64,000 nucleotides of DNA from assembly GCA_017654935.2 (NCBI GenBank), contig CM065701.1, positions 2,093,951 through 2,157,950 on the forward strand, given 5' to 3'. Source of the DNA: Phymorhynchus buccinoides (Eukaryota; Mollusca; Gastropoda; Neogastropoda; Raphitomidae). Positions 41,831-53,216 of this stretch are shown in pieces. The notes beneath the pieces are model-generated. The model searched no databases. It worked only from the letters and a program-made list of their open reading frames with translations, and was not told the DNA's origin. The position numbers and the translations under genes were made by a program. Position 1 is the first letter of the stretch, and every line of letters begins with the position of its first letter.

Positions 41831-41859
41831 TACAATGTCTGATCTCTGTCTCAGTCTGT

Positions 41860-41943
41860 CTGTCCAATCTCTCTCTCTCTCCCCTCTCTCTCTCTCATCT
41901 CGCTCTCCCACACACACACACCCACAACACAACAACACACACA

Positions 41944-41996
<53 letters not shown>

Positions 41997-43059
41997 CCCA
42001 CTCTTAAAGAAGTAAACCAGTCGGCTTACCATCAACTTCAAAACTTTCAGAACTCAGAATTTCAGAATTTAATGACAGACCAAACTTTCACAGCATTCAG
42101 TTAAAGCCTCAGAGACGTGGGATCCGTTATTAAGAATTGCGAACTCAACAATTAAATGGAATTAGGAATATACATCAGAAGAATTTTAAGAGATAATTTG
42201 AAAGATGAGAGGGTTGAGAGACAAAACAAAGTTGTGGTTGGGAAAGTAAGAGGAAGGAAAGAAGGAGAGAGAAGGAGAGGGGAAGGAAAGAAGGAGAGAG
42301 AAGGAGAGGTGAAGGGGGTCAGGGTGGGAGGATAAGGTCAAAGATATTCCTATGGAAACATGTTAGGTTCAAAACTAAGCAGTCAGTTCTTCTTCTTTGT
42401 TTCTATATACAAGCGAACTGTATGTGTGTGTGTGTCTGTCTGTGTGTGCACGCTAAAACCATATTTAGCTTTCTCTGATCGCCACCAAACTTTCACAACA
42501 TCGAAATGAACTCACTGCCGGTAAAATCATAAGTCATAAGTCATAAGTTTCTTTATTGTCCATTGGCATTGTACAACGCACATGGAAACTTGTCTTCCAC
42601 AGTGTAAAATAAAAATATTAAATAAAAGTATGAAAAAGAAATTTACATTAACAAAATATGTAACTATCACACCACACCCAAAATCATTCATCCGCTCTCC
42701 GCTATCTTGCTCACTCATCATGCAACCCACCACCACTTCCTCCTGCATTTTTAGCCCTTTCTTTTCTTTTTTCCTTCCTTTCCTCCTTTTTTCCTTCCTC
42801 TCCTCCTAATTTCCTTGTTCCTTTTCTCCTTTTCCCCCACTTTCCACCCTTTTTCCCCCTTTTTTTCCTCTCCATCAAAGTTTTAGGTGGGCTTTTCCCC
42901 GCTCTCTTTCATCCTATTGTCTGTGTGTCTGACTAAGATGAACATTTCCAAGAGCCTTAAGTGTTGTTATTTGATACAAAAAAATGTCTGGGTTTCTGTG
43001 TGACCTAGTGTTTGGTGTACTGACACATTCATACTGTGTGAAGCTGGTGTATGTGTGGG

Positions 43060-43104
<45 letters not shown>

Positions 43105-43331
43105 ATGCGTGATGCAAATGTATATGTGCGTGTGTGCGCATGCGCATGCATATGTGTGTATGTGTGTGTGCAAGTGGATAAACGTGTGCTTTAAAAGAGT
43201 TAAGTGTAAAATCACTACAAAAACAACAACAGTGATAATGATGAAGATGATGATAAATAATGAATAAGTAAAATGGGAACCACCACCACTAGCTACCAAT
43301 ACTAATATTAGTACTAATAAGAAAAACAAAA

Positions 43332-43364
<33 letters not shown>

Positions 43365-43500
43365 GAGGCATAGTTTTTGCAACACGCTCGCTAATCAGCG
43401 TAATTAACTAATTTCTACACTCAGTCAGCAAAACGGATTTTACTTTGCTTCCATTTCTTCATTACTCCTCTTTTGATATCTCTTTTTTATAACCACATTT
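41860..43500. other. Microsatellites and a LINE-type tail, no gene
   Basis: CT and CA tracts at 41868-41992. A GGAAGGAAAGAAGGAGAGAG repeat at 42250-42310. At 42525-42556 'cataagtcataagtcataag' abuts 'tttctttattgtccattggc', a minus-strand LINE 3' end. (GT)n at 43060-43102 and (ATG)n at 43332-43364. Confidence 0.65.
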
Positions 43501-43828
43501 TCAGTTGATGAACTAGAAGACATTTTAAAACAACATGTTCAACCCACAGAGTCATTGATCTGTAGACGTTCCAAATTTTACAATAGGAAGCAAAAACACG
43601 GAGAGTCCGTCACAGACTTTGTTGCAGAATTGAAAAATCTAGCAGCAGATTGCGAATTTGGGAATTTGTAAACGACGTTCTGCGTGACGTATTCTGTATG
43701 GGAATAACTGACATCGAAACACATAAGAAGTTTCGTGCAGACAAAGCGCCAACTTTTGCAAACGCGGTTAAAATCGCTTTGGGTAGAGAATCTCTGGCAA
43801 AAGACTTCCAGTTAGCAAAGCATCAGTA
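43500..43828 (+). pseudogene. Gypsy gag fragment (capsid region)
   Basis: Translation in two frames gives gag-like sequence. An amphipathic segment with FYNRKQKHGESVTDFVAEL and LKNLAADC, the matrix/capsid pattern of Gypsy-type gag, runs into a stop around 43669. The text then continues in another frame as a stretch ending LAKDFQLAKHQ before a stop at 43828. There is no start codon or upstream gag, and no 5' LTR was found, so the element is truncated on the left. Confidence 0.7.
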
Positions 43829-43840
43829 GCGACACTAGCA

Positions 43841-44959
43841 GTGAGAGACAGAGAGGGTGGCAGGGCTTTGCCACCGCATTCCTACCCCCGGCCAGGGGGT
43901 CAGCAACAGAGGGGGGGAAGAGAACAGAGAGAAGGGAGTCAAGACAACGGAATCAAGGCCGCGAGTTACAGTAGCACAGGCGCCAGAAATTGCAACCGAT
44001 GCGGAAAAGGGGGGCATGAGGCGACCAGGTGCCGCTATGGAGACTACACATGCCGTAAGTGCCACAACAAGGGGCACTTGCAAGCCGTTTGCAGGAGCAA
44101 TGCAACTCGCTTCATTGAACAAGCTGATACAGAAGAAGAGGAAGAAATTCAGACCAACTTGGAGGGTCTGAATCTTGGCCTATTCCAGCACTCCGAGAAG
44201 GCTCCAAAAGGAAAGGAGCCGTGGATGATCTCCATGTGGATCGATGGGAAAAAGATTGAAATGCTCATCGATACGGGTTCTGCCAGAACGATTGTCGGAA
44301 GAGACACTTTGGAGACCCTTCAAAAGAAACTTCAGGCAACAGAGACTAGTCTTCACACCTACTCTGGGCAAAGACTACCGTTGTTGGGAGAATGTAAGGT
44401 CACCGCAGCACAGGGAGAGAACCCACAAAACTCACAACAACTGTCCTTGCTGGTGGCAGACGTCACGGGCCAGCCACCAATACTAGGAAGGGACTGGCTC
44501 TCCAAGCTGAAACTCAACTGGAGCACAGTCTTCATGCAAAAAGAAAGCTCCCCGGCAGAAGTGCTGACAAATCACAGCGGAGTCTTCAAGGATGGTTTAG
44601 GTACCATGAGGACGTTCAAGGCGAACCTGCACCTGAAACATCATGCGGTGCCCAAGTTCGTGAAGGCCAGACCAGTTCCAATCGCCGTTCGCCCCAAGGT
44701 GGAGGCGGAACTAGAGCGGTTGGAGAAAGAAGGAGTGTTGCAGAAGGTCACCAGCAGTGAGTGGGGGTCACCAATCGTGGTGGTCCCGAAGAAAGGTGGA
44801 AAGGTGAGGCTATGCGGAGACTATAAAGCAACAGTCAATCCAGTGTTAGATGTGGATAAATACCCGCTACCAAAGGCTTCGGACCTCTTCGCCACCTTCG
44901 CAGGGGGGGCTAAATATTCAGCAAGCTGGATCTCTCCCAGGCATGGCACCAGATGCTGA
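43841..44959 (+). CDS. Gypsy-type nucleocapsid, protease and start of reverse transcriptase
   Basis: The 372-codon frame contains two CCHC zinc knuckles (C51-C54-H59-C64 and C71-C74-H79-C84). An aspartic protease core follows (MLIDTGSARTIVG, D144-T-G) with ILGRDWL downstream. The first RT blocks are present (PKFVKARPVPIAVRPKVEAE, EWGSPIVVVPKKGG, VRLCGDYK). It ends where a frameshift at about 44920-44945 breaks the block that should read into LDLSQA. Zinc knuckle, protease and RT in this order identify a Metaviridae (Ty3/Gypsy) retrotransposon. The frame starts after a stop and probably has no native start. The element is decayed. Confidence 0.9.
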   Translation: MRDREGGRALPPHSYPRPGGQQQRGGREQREGSQDNGIKAASYSSTGARNCNRCGKGGHEATRCRYGDYTCRKCHNKGHLQAVCRSNATRFIEQADTEEEEEIQTNLEGLNLGLFQHSEKAPKGKEPWMISMWIDGKKIEMLIDTGSARTIVGRDTLETLQKKLQATETSLHTYSGQRLPLLGECKVTAAQGENPQNSQQLSLLVADVTGQPPILGRDWLSKLKLNWSTVFMQKESSPAEVLTNHSGVFKDGLGTMRTFKANLHLKHHAVPKFVKARPVPIAVRPKVEAELERLEKEGVLQKVTSSEWGSPIVVVPKKGGKVRLCGDYKATVNPVLDVDKYPLPKASDLFATFAGGAKYSASWISPRHGTRC

Positions 44960-45125
44960 TGAACGATGAGTCACAGGAACTGCTGACAATCACCACTCAC
45001 AAGGGCCTGTACCGATATCGCCGTCTCCCATACGGAATAGCCAGTGCTTCAGCAGTTTTCCAGCGTACAATGGAGCAGATTCTACAGGGCATTCCTGGCG
45101 TGGTTGTCTTCATGGATGACATGCA
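44925..45125 (+). pseudogene. Gypsy reverse transcriptase palm fragment
   Basis: In a second frame, LDLSQAWHQM, YRYRRLPYGIASASAVFQRT and VVVFMDDM (the YMDD-box equivalent) are recognisable. Just after the MDD box the text jumps to the tail of the RNase H/connection region (MPLPGDITALEEEVFHITVQ). The RT thumb and most of RNase H are missing: an internal deletion at about 45125. Confidence 0.8.
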
Positions 45126-46077
45126 AGTGACGTATGCCTCTGCCTGGAGACATCACAGCATTAGAAGAGGAAGTCTTCCACATCACTGTCCAGGAAGGAC
45201 TACCAGTGACCTCTCAACAGATTGCAGCAGAAACCAGAAAGGACCCGATCCTGTCCAAAGTGTGGTCGCTCACTCTCAATGGGTGGCCGGCACACAATGA
45301 GGAGGAGAACCTGCAGCCTTTCTTCAGGAGAAGGGCAGAACTCTCGGTAGAAGGAGGAGTTGTTCTGTGGGGTCTGCGCGCCATTATCCCGGCAACCCTG
45401 CAGCAGCGCTTGCTGGACGAACTCCACGAACAACACCCAGGCATGGTTCGGATGAACGCTCTAGCGAGGAGCTGGGTGTGGTGGCCAAACATCGACAGTG
45501 AGATAGAGAAGAAGGTGAAGGAGTGCCATGACTGCACCAAGGTCACAAACGCACCAGCCACCGCACCAACTTTTTTTTTCCCCCCCCCCCCCCCCACCCA
45601 TGGTCTTGGCCTGTCAGACCATGGCAGCGCATTCATGTGGACTTCGCGGAGTATCAGGGACAGCATATCTTCGTGCTAGTGGATGCTCACTCACAGTGGC
45701 CAGAGATCATCAAAATGGGTACAACAAAGACGGACAGTACAATAGCTGTGCTTCGCCGGCTGTTTGCGTCCTACGGGTTACCCGAGGAGCTGGTCAGCGA
45801 CAACGGGCCACAATTCACTTCCGAATTGTTCTGCAAGTTCCTGAAGTCCAACGGCATACGTGCACCATACCACCCAGCTACGAATGGTGCAGCGGAAAGG
45901 ATGGTCCAGGTCCTCAAGAAGAGCCTGGAGTGCCGTTACCAAGGCATCACCATCGACCACCATCTGAGCAGCCTGCTCCTGTCCTACCGTTCCACGCCTC
46001 TCTCCACCACGGGCGTGTCACCTTCGGAGATGTTCCTCAAAAAGACAGCTTTCGCACCCGTCTGGCCATGGTGAGGG
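45126..46077 (+). pseudogene. Gypsy integrase, N-terminal zinc domain and DDE core
   Basis: An HHCC-type zinc-binding region (ELHEQHPGMVRMNALARSW ... ECHDC) is followed by a homopolymer run (T9C13, 45571-45595) that shifts the frame. The catalytic core then follows in a new frame: VDFAEYQG (first D), SDNGPQF (second D) and NGAAERMV (catalytic E). The core is cut at 46077 by the LINE insertion and resumes at 47322. The frame changes rule out an intact pol gene. Confidence 0.85.
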
Positions 46078-47322
46078 CAGTATAATAATAATAATAATAA
46101 TAATTGGCACTTATATAGCGAACATATCTAGAAAATTATATTCATGGCGCTTTACAAAAAGAAATAAAACTATAAACATTCACACACACACATTCACACA
46201 CAAACAAACAGACAAACACACACACAAGAAGGACGATGATGGGGAGAGGGTGGGAAGGTGGGTGACGCAGGGGGGGGGGGGGCGTACCCAAACCACACAT
46301 ACACGCTACATGCACACACACACCATACACACGCACGCGCGCACGCACGCAACACACACAAACAAACAAACACACACACACACACACAAAACACCACTCA
46401 ATTTTCATACGGCACAATCAACACACACACTGACATACACACACACACACACATTGCCAACACACACACACACACACATATTGCACGCCCACACGCACGC
46501 GGCACACGCACACGCACGAACACACAAACAAACACAAACACAATGTTCACACTGCACAATTAACCTATGCATGTCAGCTACAACTTAGAAAAGAGGTGAG
46601 TTTTTAGACCGGCCTTGAACGCGCCCAGAGAGTCAGAGTGTCTGAGAGACAGGAGTAAGTTGTTACACACAGATGGCGCCTGGAACAAAAAGGACCTTTC
46701 ACCATAGGTTTTGATATTGACAGTGGCTGGTTGCAGGAGGCATGTGTCAGAGGAAGAGCGGAGGACACGAGAAGGTGTGTAGAGATGAAGTAGGTCAAAC
46801 AGGTAATCAGGGGCAGAACCAGAGAGGACAGTGAAGGAAAGAGTGGAGAGTTTACAGTCAATCGTATCAGAGATTTTTAAACAGTGCAGAGAGTACAGAA
46901 GTGACATGACATGTTTATGCTTAGAAGACTGAAGGACTAATCGGGCAGCATTTTTTAAAATTGTCTGGAGGCGACTGAGAAGATACTTTGGAAGGCCAGC
47001 AAGGAGAGAGTTGCAGTAATCGATTTTATACGAAACAAAAGCACAGACCAAAGTTCTCGTGGCGTCAGTAGATAGATAGTGGCGAAAAGAACTTATTTTG
47101 CGGAGCTGAAGGTATACAGATCGACAAACATTTGAGACATGTTGCTGGAGAGAGAGGGTCTGATCTAACGTGACTCCGAGACTACGAACAGAAGGGGACA
47201 GAGAGACAGGAGTGTTGTTGATTGTAACAGAATATGGAAGAGATGGATGGCCAAGTAATCTCTTTGGACAGGCTAACATAAGTTCAGTCTTGTCTTCGTT
47301 CAACTGCAGTTTATTAAGGAAG
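46078..47322 (-). pseudogene. LINE 3' fragment inserted in the Gypsy pol gene
   Basis: Minus-strand frame 46578-47322 encodes the post-catalytic part of a CR1/L2-type LINE polymerase: KLQLNEDKTELML, LGVTLDQTLSLQQHVSNVC, ISSFRHYLSTDATRTLVC, DYCNSLLAGLP and the C-terminal LYTPSRVLRSSSDTCLL and LKTHLF blocks. The 3' UTR runs through a CA-rich tract to an (AAT)n tail at 46082-46104. The element is 5'-truncated at about 47322. Gypsy integrase sequence resumes immediately, proving that the LINE came later. Confidence 0.85.
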
Positions 47323-47828
47323 CTGAGATCCATGGCAAGCAGGAACAGACACGGGCTCAGCACAACCTGAAGCTACGGGAGTTCAAGCCAGGAGACCGAG
47401 TGGCAGTCCGCCAGTTCCGGGGACCAGCAAAGTGGGCCCTAGGCATCGTTGTTCAGCGCCTAGGCCCAGTGGGCTACATGGTCAAGATGACACACACCAC
47501 ATGCCATGTCCATGTGGACTACATCATTCCAGCACCGGAGGTGATCAAGGACAACACACAGGTGACAATGTCCAAACCCAACATAACCCCGGTTAGGCCC
47601 TTTGACCTGTATGCAGAGGCGCTTCCTCCTGCGCACCCCCTTGGTCTAACCCCAGTATAACTGTCACCTGTGCCCACTACGTCATCAGAGCCTGAACCAC
47701 CATCGAGGTCTTCAGAAGGTTCCAGTCCTGTGAAGCCTGACCAGCCAGGATCGCCGCTGAAGGGGCAACGTTCCACTTACCGCAGTTCTGGGCGGATCCG
47801 AAAGGCACCAGACCAATTGGATCTATGA
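47322..47828 (+). pseudogene. Gypsy integrase C-terminus
   Basis: It resumes after the LINE with KQEQTRAQHNLKLREF, then FKPGDRVAVRQFRGPAKW, GPVGYMVKMTH and VDYIIPAPE, the SH3-like C-terminal integrase domain. A TAA at 47658-47660 interrupts the frame. The same frame stays open for another 55 codons to TGA at 47826-47828, ending with the GRIRKAPDQLDL tail common at Gypsy pol ends. One premature stop is therefore likely. Confidence 0.8.
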
Positions 47829-48038
47829 AGACATCTAATCATCATCATCATGATGGGTGTACATTAAGACTTTCATAACTTTCGTTTTGATCGAACAAAG
47901 TACACCCCAAATCCATGAACATTATATGAAGAATTGTTGCGCGATGGACTTAAAACTACAGGCTGTCATTGTTACGCGCACAAATAATTCCGTCAGCGCG
48001 ATCGTTCGTTTCGACCTTTTCGATAAGAGGGAAGGAGG

Positions 48039-48441
48039 TGTAATGTCTAGCACCATTATCTATCCTTACAGATAGTATAAAGTTAAAGCGCCTATGGCAC
48101 TAACTCAGAAACCACCCGGAAATCTATCGGCCTTATAAGGTATACCCCTATTAGCCCTAGAGGGATTCCACAATAACTGGACACACCCAGGCGCACTTTT
48201 GCCGAGACCACTGCTATGAGAGGATGCCAGACCTAGGCCTAACAATTCCTTCTCTCTACCATTACTGTAGTCATGACAGGATGCCAGACCTAGGCCTAAC
48301 AATTCCTTCTCTCTCTACCATTACTGTAGTCATGAAAGTCAACAAATTATAAGCACTGCAATATCTACAATAAACGAATGAAACATAAAGAAGGGTTTCT
48401 GTGATTATGTGAAAGCACGTTGTAAACTACAAAACATAACA
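48039..48441 (+). mobile_element. Probable 3' LTR of the Gypsy element
   Basis: A purine-rich polypurine tract (48025-48038, aagagggaaggagg) is followed directly by TGTAATG. A matching inverted end, CATAACA, is at 48435-48441, giving a ~403-bp LTR. An AATAAA-like signal lies at about 48370. Inside, 'aggatgccagacctaggcct' with its flanks is tandemly duplicated (48221 and 48280). The 5' LTR was not found, so the ends are inferred from the tract and terminal bases alone. Confidence 0.55.
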
Positions 48442-48486
48442 CGAACGTTTGTGTGTGTGTTGTGTTGTGTGTGTGTGTGTGTGTGG

Positions 48487-48525
<39 letters not shown>

Positions 48526-48767
48526 GGTGCGTGCGTTCGTGTGCGGGTGTGTATCTGTGTGTGAGTGTGTATAAGGTGTGTGTGAAGTCAAGATAAGTCA
48601 AGTCAAGTCAAATTTTATTTAAAGAAGGACATTGAATAAGCAAAATATACATGGGTTTTTTCCATCAAGCCATCTATAAACAAAGCAAAAACCAAACATA
48701 CATACACGAAACATAAATTATACTGGTTAAGGACATAGAAATAAGAGAGGAGAGAGAGGCATGAGAT

Positions 48768-48815
<48 letters not shown>

Positions 48816-49625
48816 CGAGAGAAGAGAAGATTCGAGAGAGAGAGAGAGGAGAGAGAGAGAAGAAGAAGAAGAAGAAGAAGAAAACAAATATTTCCAGAAA
48901 GAAAAAGGAGCATAAAAAATTATAAATATGTACAGAAAATAACAGAAAGCACATGAAATAGCAAGACAATATCAACATAGTGTTCATGTGTGGTGTGTGT
49001 AGTGTGTTTGTGTTGTGTGTGCTATTGTATATGTGTCACGCACCCCAGATTGTATTAGTATCGGTATTGGTGTTTGTGGGGGGTGCTGGGGTAGGTGGAT
49101 GCGAGCGCGACGAGCGCGCGTGTGTGTGCACGTGTGTGTCGCGAATGAGCGTAGTGCAGTAGTCGCGCGCCAATGTGGATCTGTATCTGGGTGTCTGTAG
49201 GGCATATTTACAAAAATGTTTGGTGTTAGCTTTTTTCCGGTTGCTTTCCGAGTTTTTTCCTGGTTTTTTCTGTTTACTTTTGTGGTGGTGTTTTTTTTGC
49301 CATGATACCTGTACCGACCACACACTGTGTTGACGACTTTCAGATCGATGGGCTAAATGTTTTGGGACAGGACACTAATTATTGTGGAACATTTCGGACT
49401 TTCTCACAAAACAACAAATATTACACACGCGAGTGTGCACAAGCAATCACACACATGCACACACGCACGCACGCACGGGCACAGAGAGAGAGGGGGGGGG
49501 GGGTGGGCGGGAGATAATCAGACAGACTCATGACAGATAGACAGACCCTAAAAAAGGGAGGTGGGAGAGAGAAAAACCCACATACACACCGAAATGTGCG
49601 TGTGAACACACACACAACAAACACA

Positions 49626-49660
<35 letters not shown>

Positions 49661-50409
49661 CTTTTATTTTACCTTTTCAAATTATGCACAGTTAGTGGTG
49701 TTTGTGGTTTCTTTGATCAAATATTATCATCCATTATGGGTAGAACCAATGGCATCCTGTATGGATCCACCACTATAACGTGACAGTAGAGCTATATAGC
49801 CTGTTTCAACCACATTGTACAGTGCATGGAGGGGTGGTAGTGTTATTTTGTGGAATAATTTGTTCATAATTATAGTCCAATTAGCGTGTGTGTGACACAG
49901 GCATCCACTATTGGATCCACTGCCAACTCTTATGCACGGACTTTCCTGTCTTTACATGTTGGGTTAGGGAGTAGCTACACTACAGGTTATTGCATCCCTT
50001 TAGTAGAGGATCACCTCAGTGGGTCGGCTCTTTTACCCACATGTATTAAATTTTCAAATCGGCAATTTTCCGCATTTTAATAACTTAATCTAGTTTACCA
50101 AAATGTTCGTCATTTTTTCTATTCACCTTGTGGCTGGTTTGCTTAAATTAGGCGGGACTTTTCGGCCCTAGGGCAGCGAGGGACACCATTCTTTTATTAG
50201 AAAGTCTTTCTGTTGGGGTTGATCCCAAGTCAGTGTTTTTGTTTAGCAGAATACTAAATACTGACGAAATTCCATAATTCGAAAGAGATCGCTCTATGAT
50301 ACCTGCTCAACACTATCTGTCCACCATTGGGACAGCAGATTAAAGGTAAACCAGCACAATCTTTACTTTTATTTTATTCTTTGCAAAATATTAGTGGTGT
50401 ATGTGGTTT
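48442..50409. other. Microsatellites and a LINE-type tail, no gene
   Basis: (GT)n at 48447-48520. 'gtcaagtcaagtcaaatttt' at 48597 marks a minus-strand LINE-type 3' end. (GA)n is at 48770-48860 and CA tracts at 49440-49660. No coding sequence is supported up to the N run. Confidence 0.6.
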
Positions 50410-50909
50410 NNNNNNNNNNNNNNNNNNNNNNNNNNNNNNNNNNNNNNNNNNNNNNNNNNNNNNNNNNNNNNNNNNNNNNNNNNNNNNNNNNNNNNNNNNN
50501 NNNNNNNNNNNNNNNNNNNNNNNNNNNNNNNNNNNNNNNNNNNNNNNNNNNNNNNNNNNNNNNNNNNNNNNNNNNNNNNNNNNNNNNNNNNNNNNNNNNN
50601 NNNNNNNNNNNNNNNNNNNNNNNNNNNNNNNNNNNNNNNNNNNNNNNNNNNNNNNNNNNNNNNNNNNNNNNNNNNNNNNNNNNNNNNNNNNNNNNNNNNN
50701 NNNNNNNNNNNNNNNNNNNNNNNNNNNNNNNNNNNNNNNNNNNNNNNNNNNNNNNNNNNNNNNNNNNNNNNNNNNNNNNNNNNNNNNNNNNNNNNNNNNN
50801 NNNNNNNNNNNNNNNNNNNNNNNNNNNNNNNNNNNNNNNNNNNNNNNNNNNNNNNNNNNNNNNNNNNNNNNNNNNNNNNNNNNNNNNNNNNNNNNNNNNN
50901 NNNNNNNNN
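50410..50909. other. Assembly gap, exactly 500 N
   Basis: A second 500-N placeholder. It separates the Gypsy contig from the GPCR/Maverick contig. Confidence 0.99.
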
Positions 50910-51252
50910 TTCCCACTCCTTTGATGGCCTCTATTACAGAGGGGTCCAGTGGTGCTGGGGCAACAGACAGCAGTTGTTCTCGACTGTAGGAGATTCGAGA
51001 AAGAGGCACGGTGGGGGAGTGGTGAGGGGCGGTTTGACTGGATGGAGTAGATTCAACAAGTGGAGGGAGAGGCCCGTACAAGAATGGGGGAGAGGATGGG
51101 TAAGGATAGGGGATTGAAGAAATGGGTTCCACATGTTGGCAAATAGGCTGGTAGGGGAATGGCGTTTCTTGGTTAGCAAGAGAGTTGGATAGTTGAAACA
51201 AAAAGGCAGTCCAAATAACTAGCAAACCAGGCGGAAGAACTGCACACAACAA
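50910..51252 (-). CDS. Proline-rich open frame next to the gap, not recognised
   Basis: On the minus strand a frame of about 114 codons runs into the gap. It has a hydrophobic beginning (LPPGLLVIWTAFLFQL) and then Pro/Tyr/Ser-rich text (YPYPSSPPFLYGPLPPLV). ISYSREQLLSV, a motif shape seen in retroelement and eIF4E-binding proteins, follows. No ATG starts this frame; an ATG pair at about 51276 is in another frame, so a start, an intron or a frameshift is unresolved. It could be the N-terminus of a retroelement ORF or an exon. Confidence 0.25.
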
Positions 51253-52027
<775 letters not shown>

Positions 52028-52947
52028 AATGAAAAATCTCAGTGAATTGGTAGCACTGTTCCCCTAACCTAAAAGACTAAAAAGTTGATGCATTTCTAAT
52101 GCAGAATGTTTTGCTTTTATTAACCTTTTTGTGTCCAATGTCTATATTTGTGACCTCAGAAACAAATTCAGTTATTATTAATTTGATGTTTTCCGCTGTG
52201 TTCTAAACAAATTATAAAATTGAACAGTGCTTATTTTCTTTTACTCCCGAAGAGGGAGACACAGAACCTATGCAAAGACAGCTGTTTCGATTTGTGCAAG
52301 ATAATGCATATTGGTCTGTATTGGCTGTCCAGTAAGTTCCCAATCTGAGCAAGAATATAATTCTACAAATGAACGGTGTCTTCCTCGCACCAGACTTTAT
52401 CGCAAATCCGCAAGAAAAGCAAGCCAGCACTAGATTATAACACAAATGGTAAAAATCATGTAAAATGATAAAAAGAAGAATGTTCTAAATTTATAATTTA
52501 AAAAGATAAAAGACACGATCAGAAAGGGTCAGCAACTGAAATGATATCCTAATCAAAGTATAAATATAGTTTGAATGAAAAATCTCAGTGAATTGCTAAC
52601 GCCGTTCTTCTAATCTACGGGACTAAAGAGTTGATGCATTTTAAATGATAATGCAGACTGAGGAGACCTTCGCAGGTCGAAACAGCTGACTTTGCATAGG
52701 TTTTGCCCTCCCCTTTTGTGATGAAAAGCAAATCAGCACTATCACATCATTTTATTTTCTTATTTTAAAACACAGAGGAAAATGTAAAGTTAATAATAAC
52801 TGAATTTGTTTCTGAGGGCCACACATACAGACATTGGACACAAAAAGGTTAATCAAAGTAACATATTCTGCATTTCAAATGCATCAACGTTTTAGTCCTT
52901 TAGCTTAGGAGACGGTGCTAGCAATTCACTGAGATTTTTCATTAATA
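52028..52947. mobile_element. Fold-back element with ~165-190-bp terminal inverted repeats
   Basis: The left arm begins 'aatgaaaaatctcagtgaat' (about 52028). The right arm, read in reverse complement from 52947, begins with the same 20 bases and stays clearly similar for about 165 bases, through 'gttgatgcattt' and 'aacctttttgtgtccaatgtct'. A third, partial direct copy of the left-arm start is at about 52574. Two internal blocks (about 52240-52310 and 52675-52740) are also reverse complements of each other. No transposase is present. It ends about 270 bp before the GPCR start codon. Confidence 0.8.
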
Positions 52948-53216
52948 CTACACATGTATGTCTTTGCACAGTTTGCACAATTTATGTCTTTGTTATTGTG
53001 AAAAGTAGTAAAAAGAAACAATGACGCATGCAACTTTATCCTTCTGATATTATATACTTCTTTGCTCAGTTTGTCAAAAGGATTTTGCCATTGAAATTCT
53101 AATGTCAGTTCGTTTGTCACTGTTGTTATCTAATGATAATTCAATTCAAAATTAACAAACAGACTAAACAGATGAAAAGGCATAGCCCCCCCCCTTTTTT
53201 TCAGTGACAATCTACA

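Noticed and set aside
39951..41867. Open frames of up to 638 codons (CIVLYCIVLYC or QYNTIQ text)
   Set aside because: They are translations of a pentanucleotide satellite; several frames on both strands are open together.
48984..49325. A 113-codon minus-strand frame with HTCTHTRARRARIH-type text
   Set aside because: It is low-complexity CA/CG-rich sequence and overlaps frames on the other strand.
50374..51117. Open frames crossing the second N run
   Set aside because: They are created by the placeholder; only the part right of 50910 was considered.
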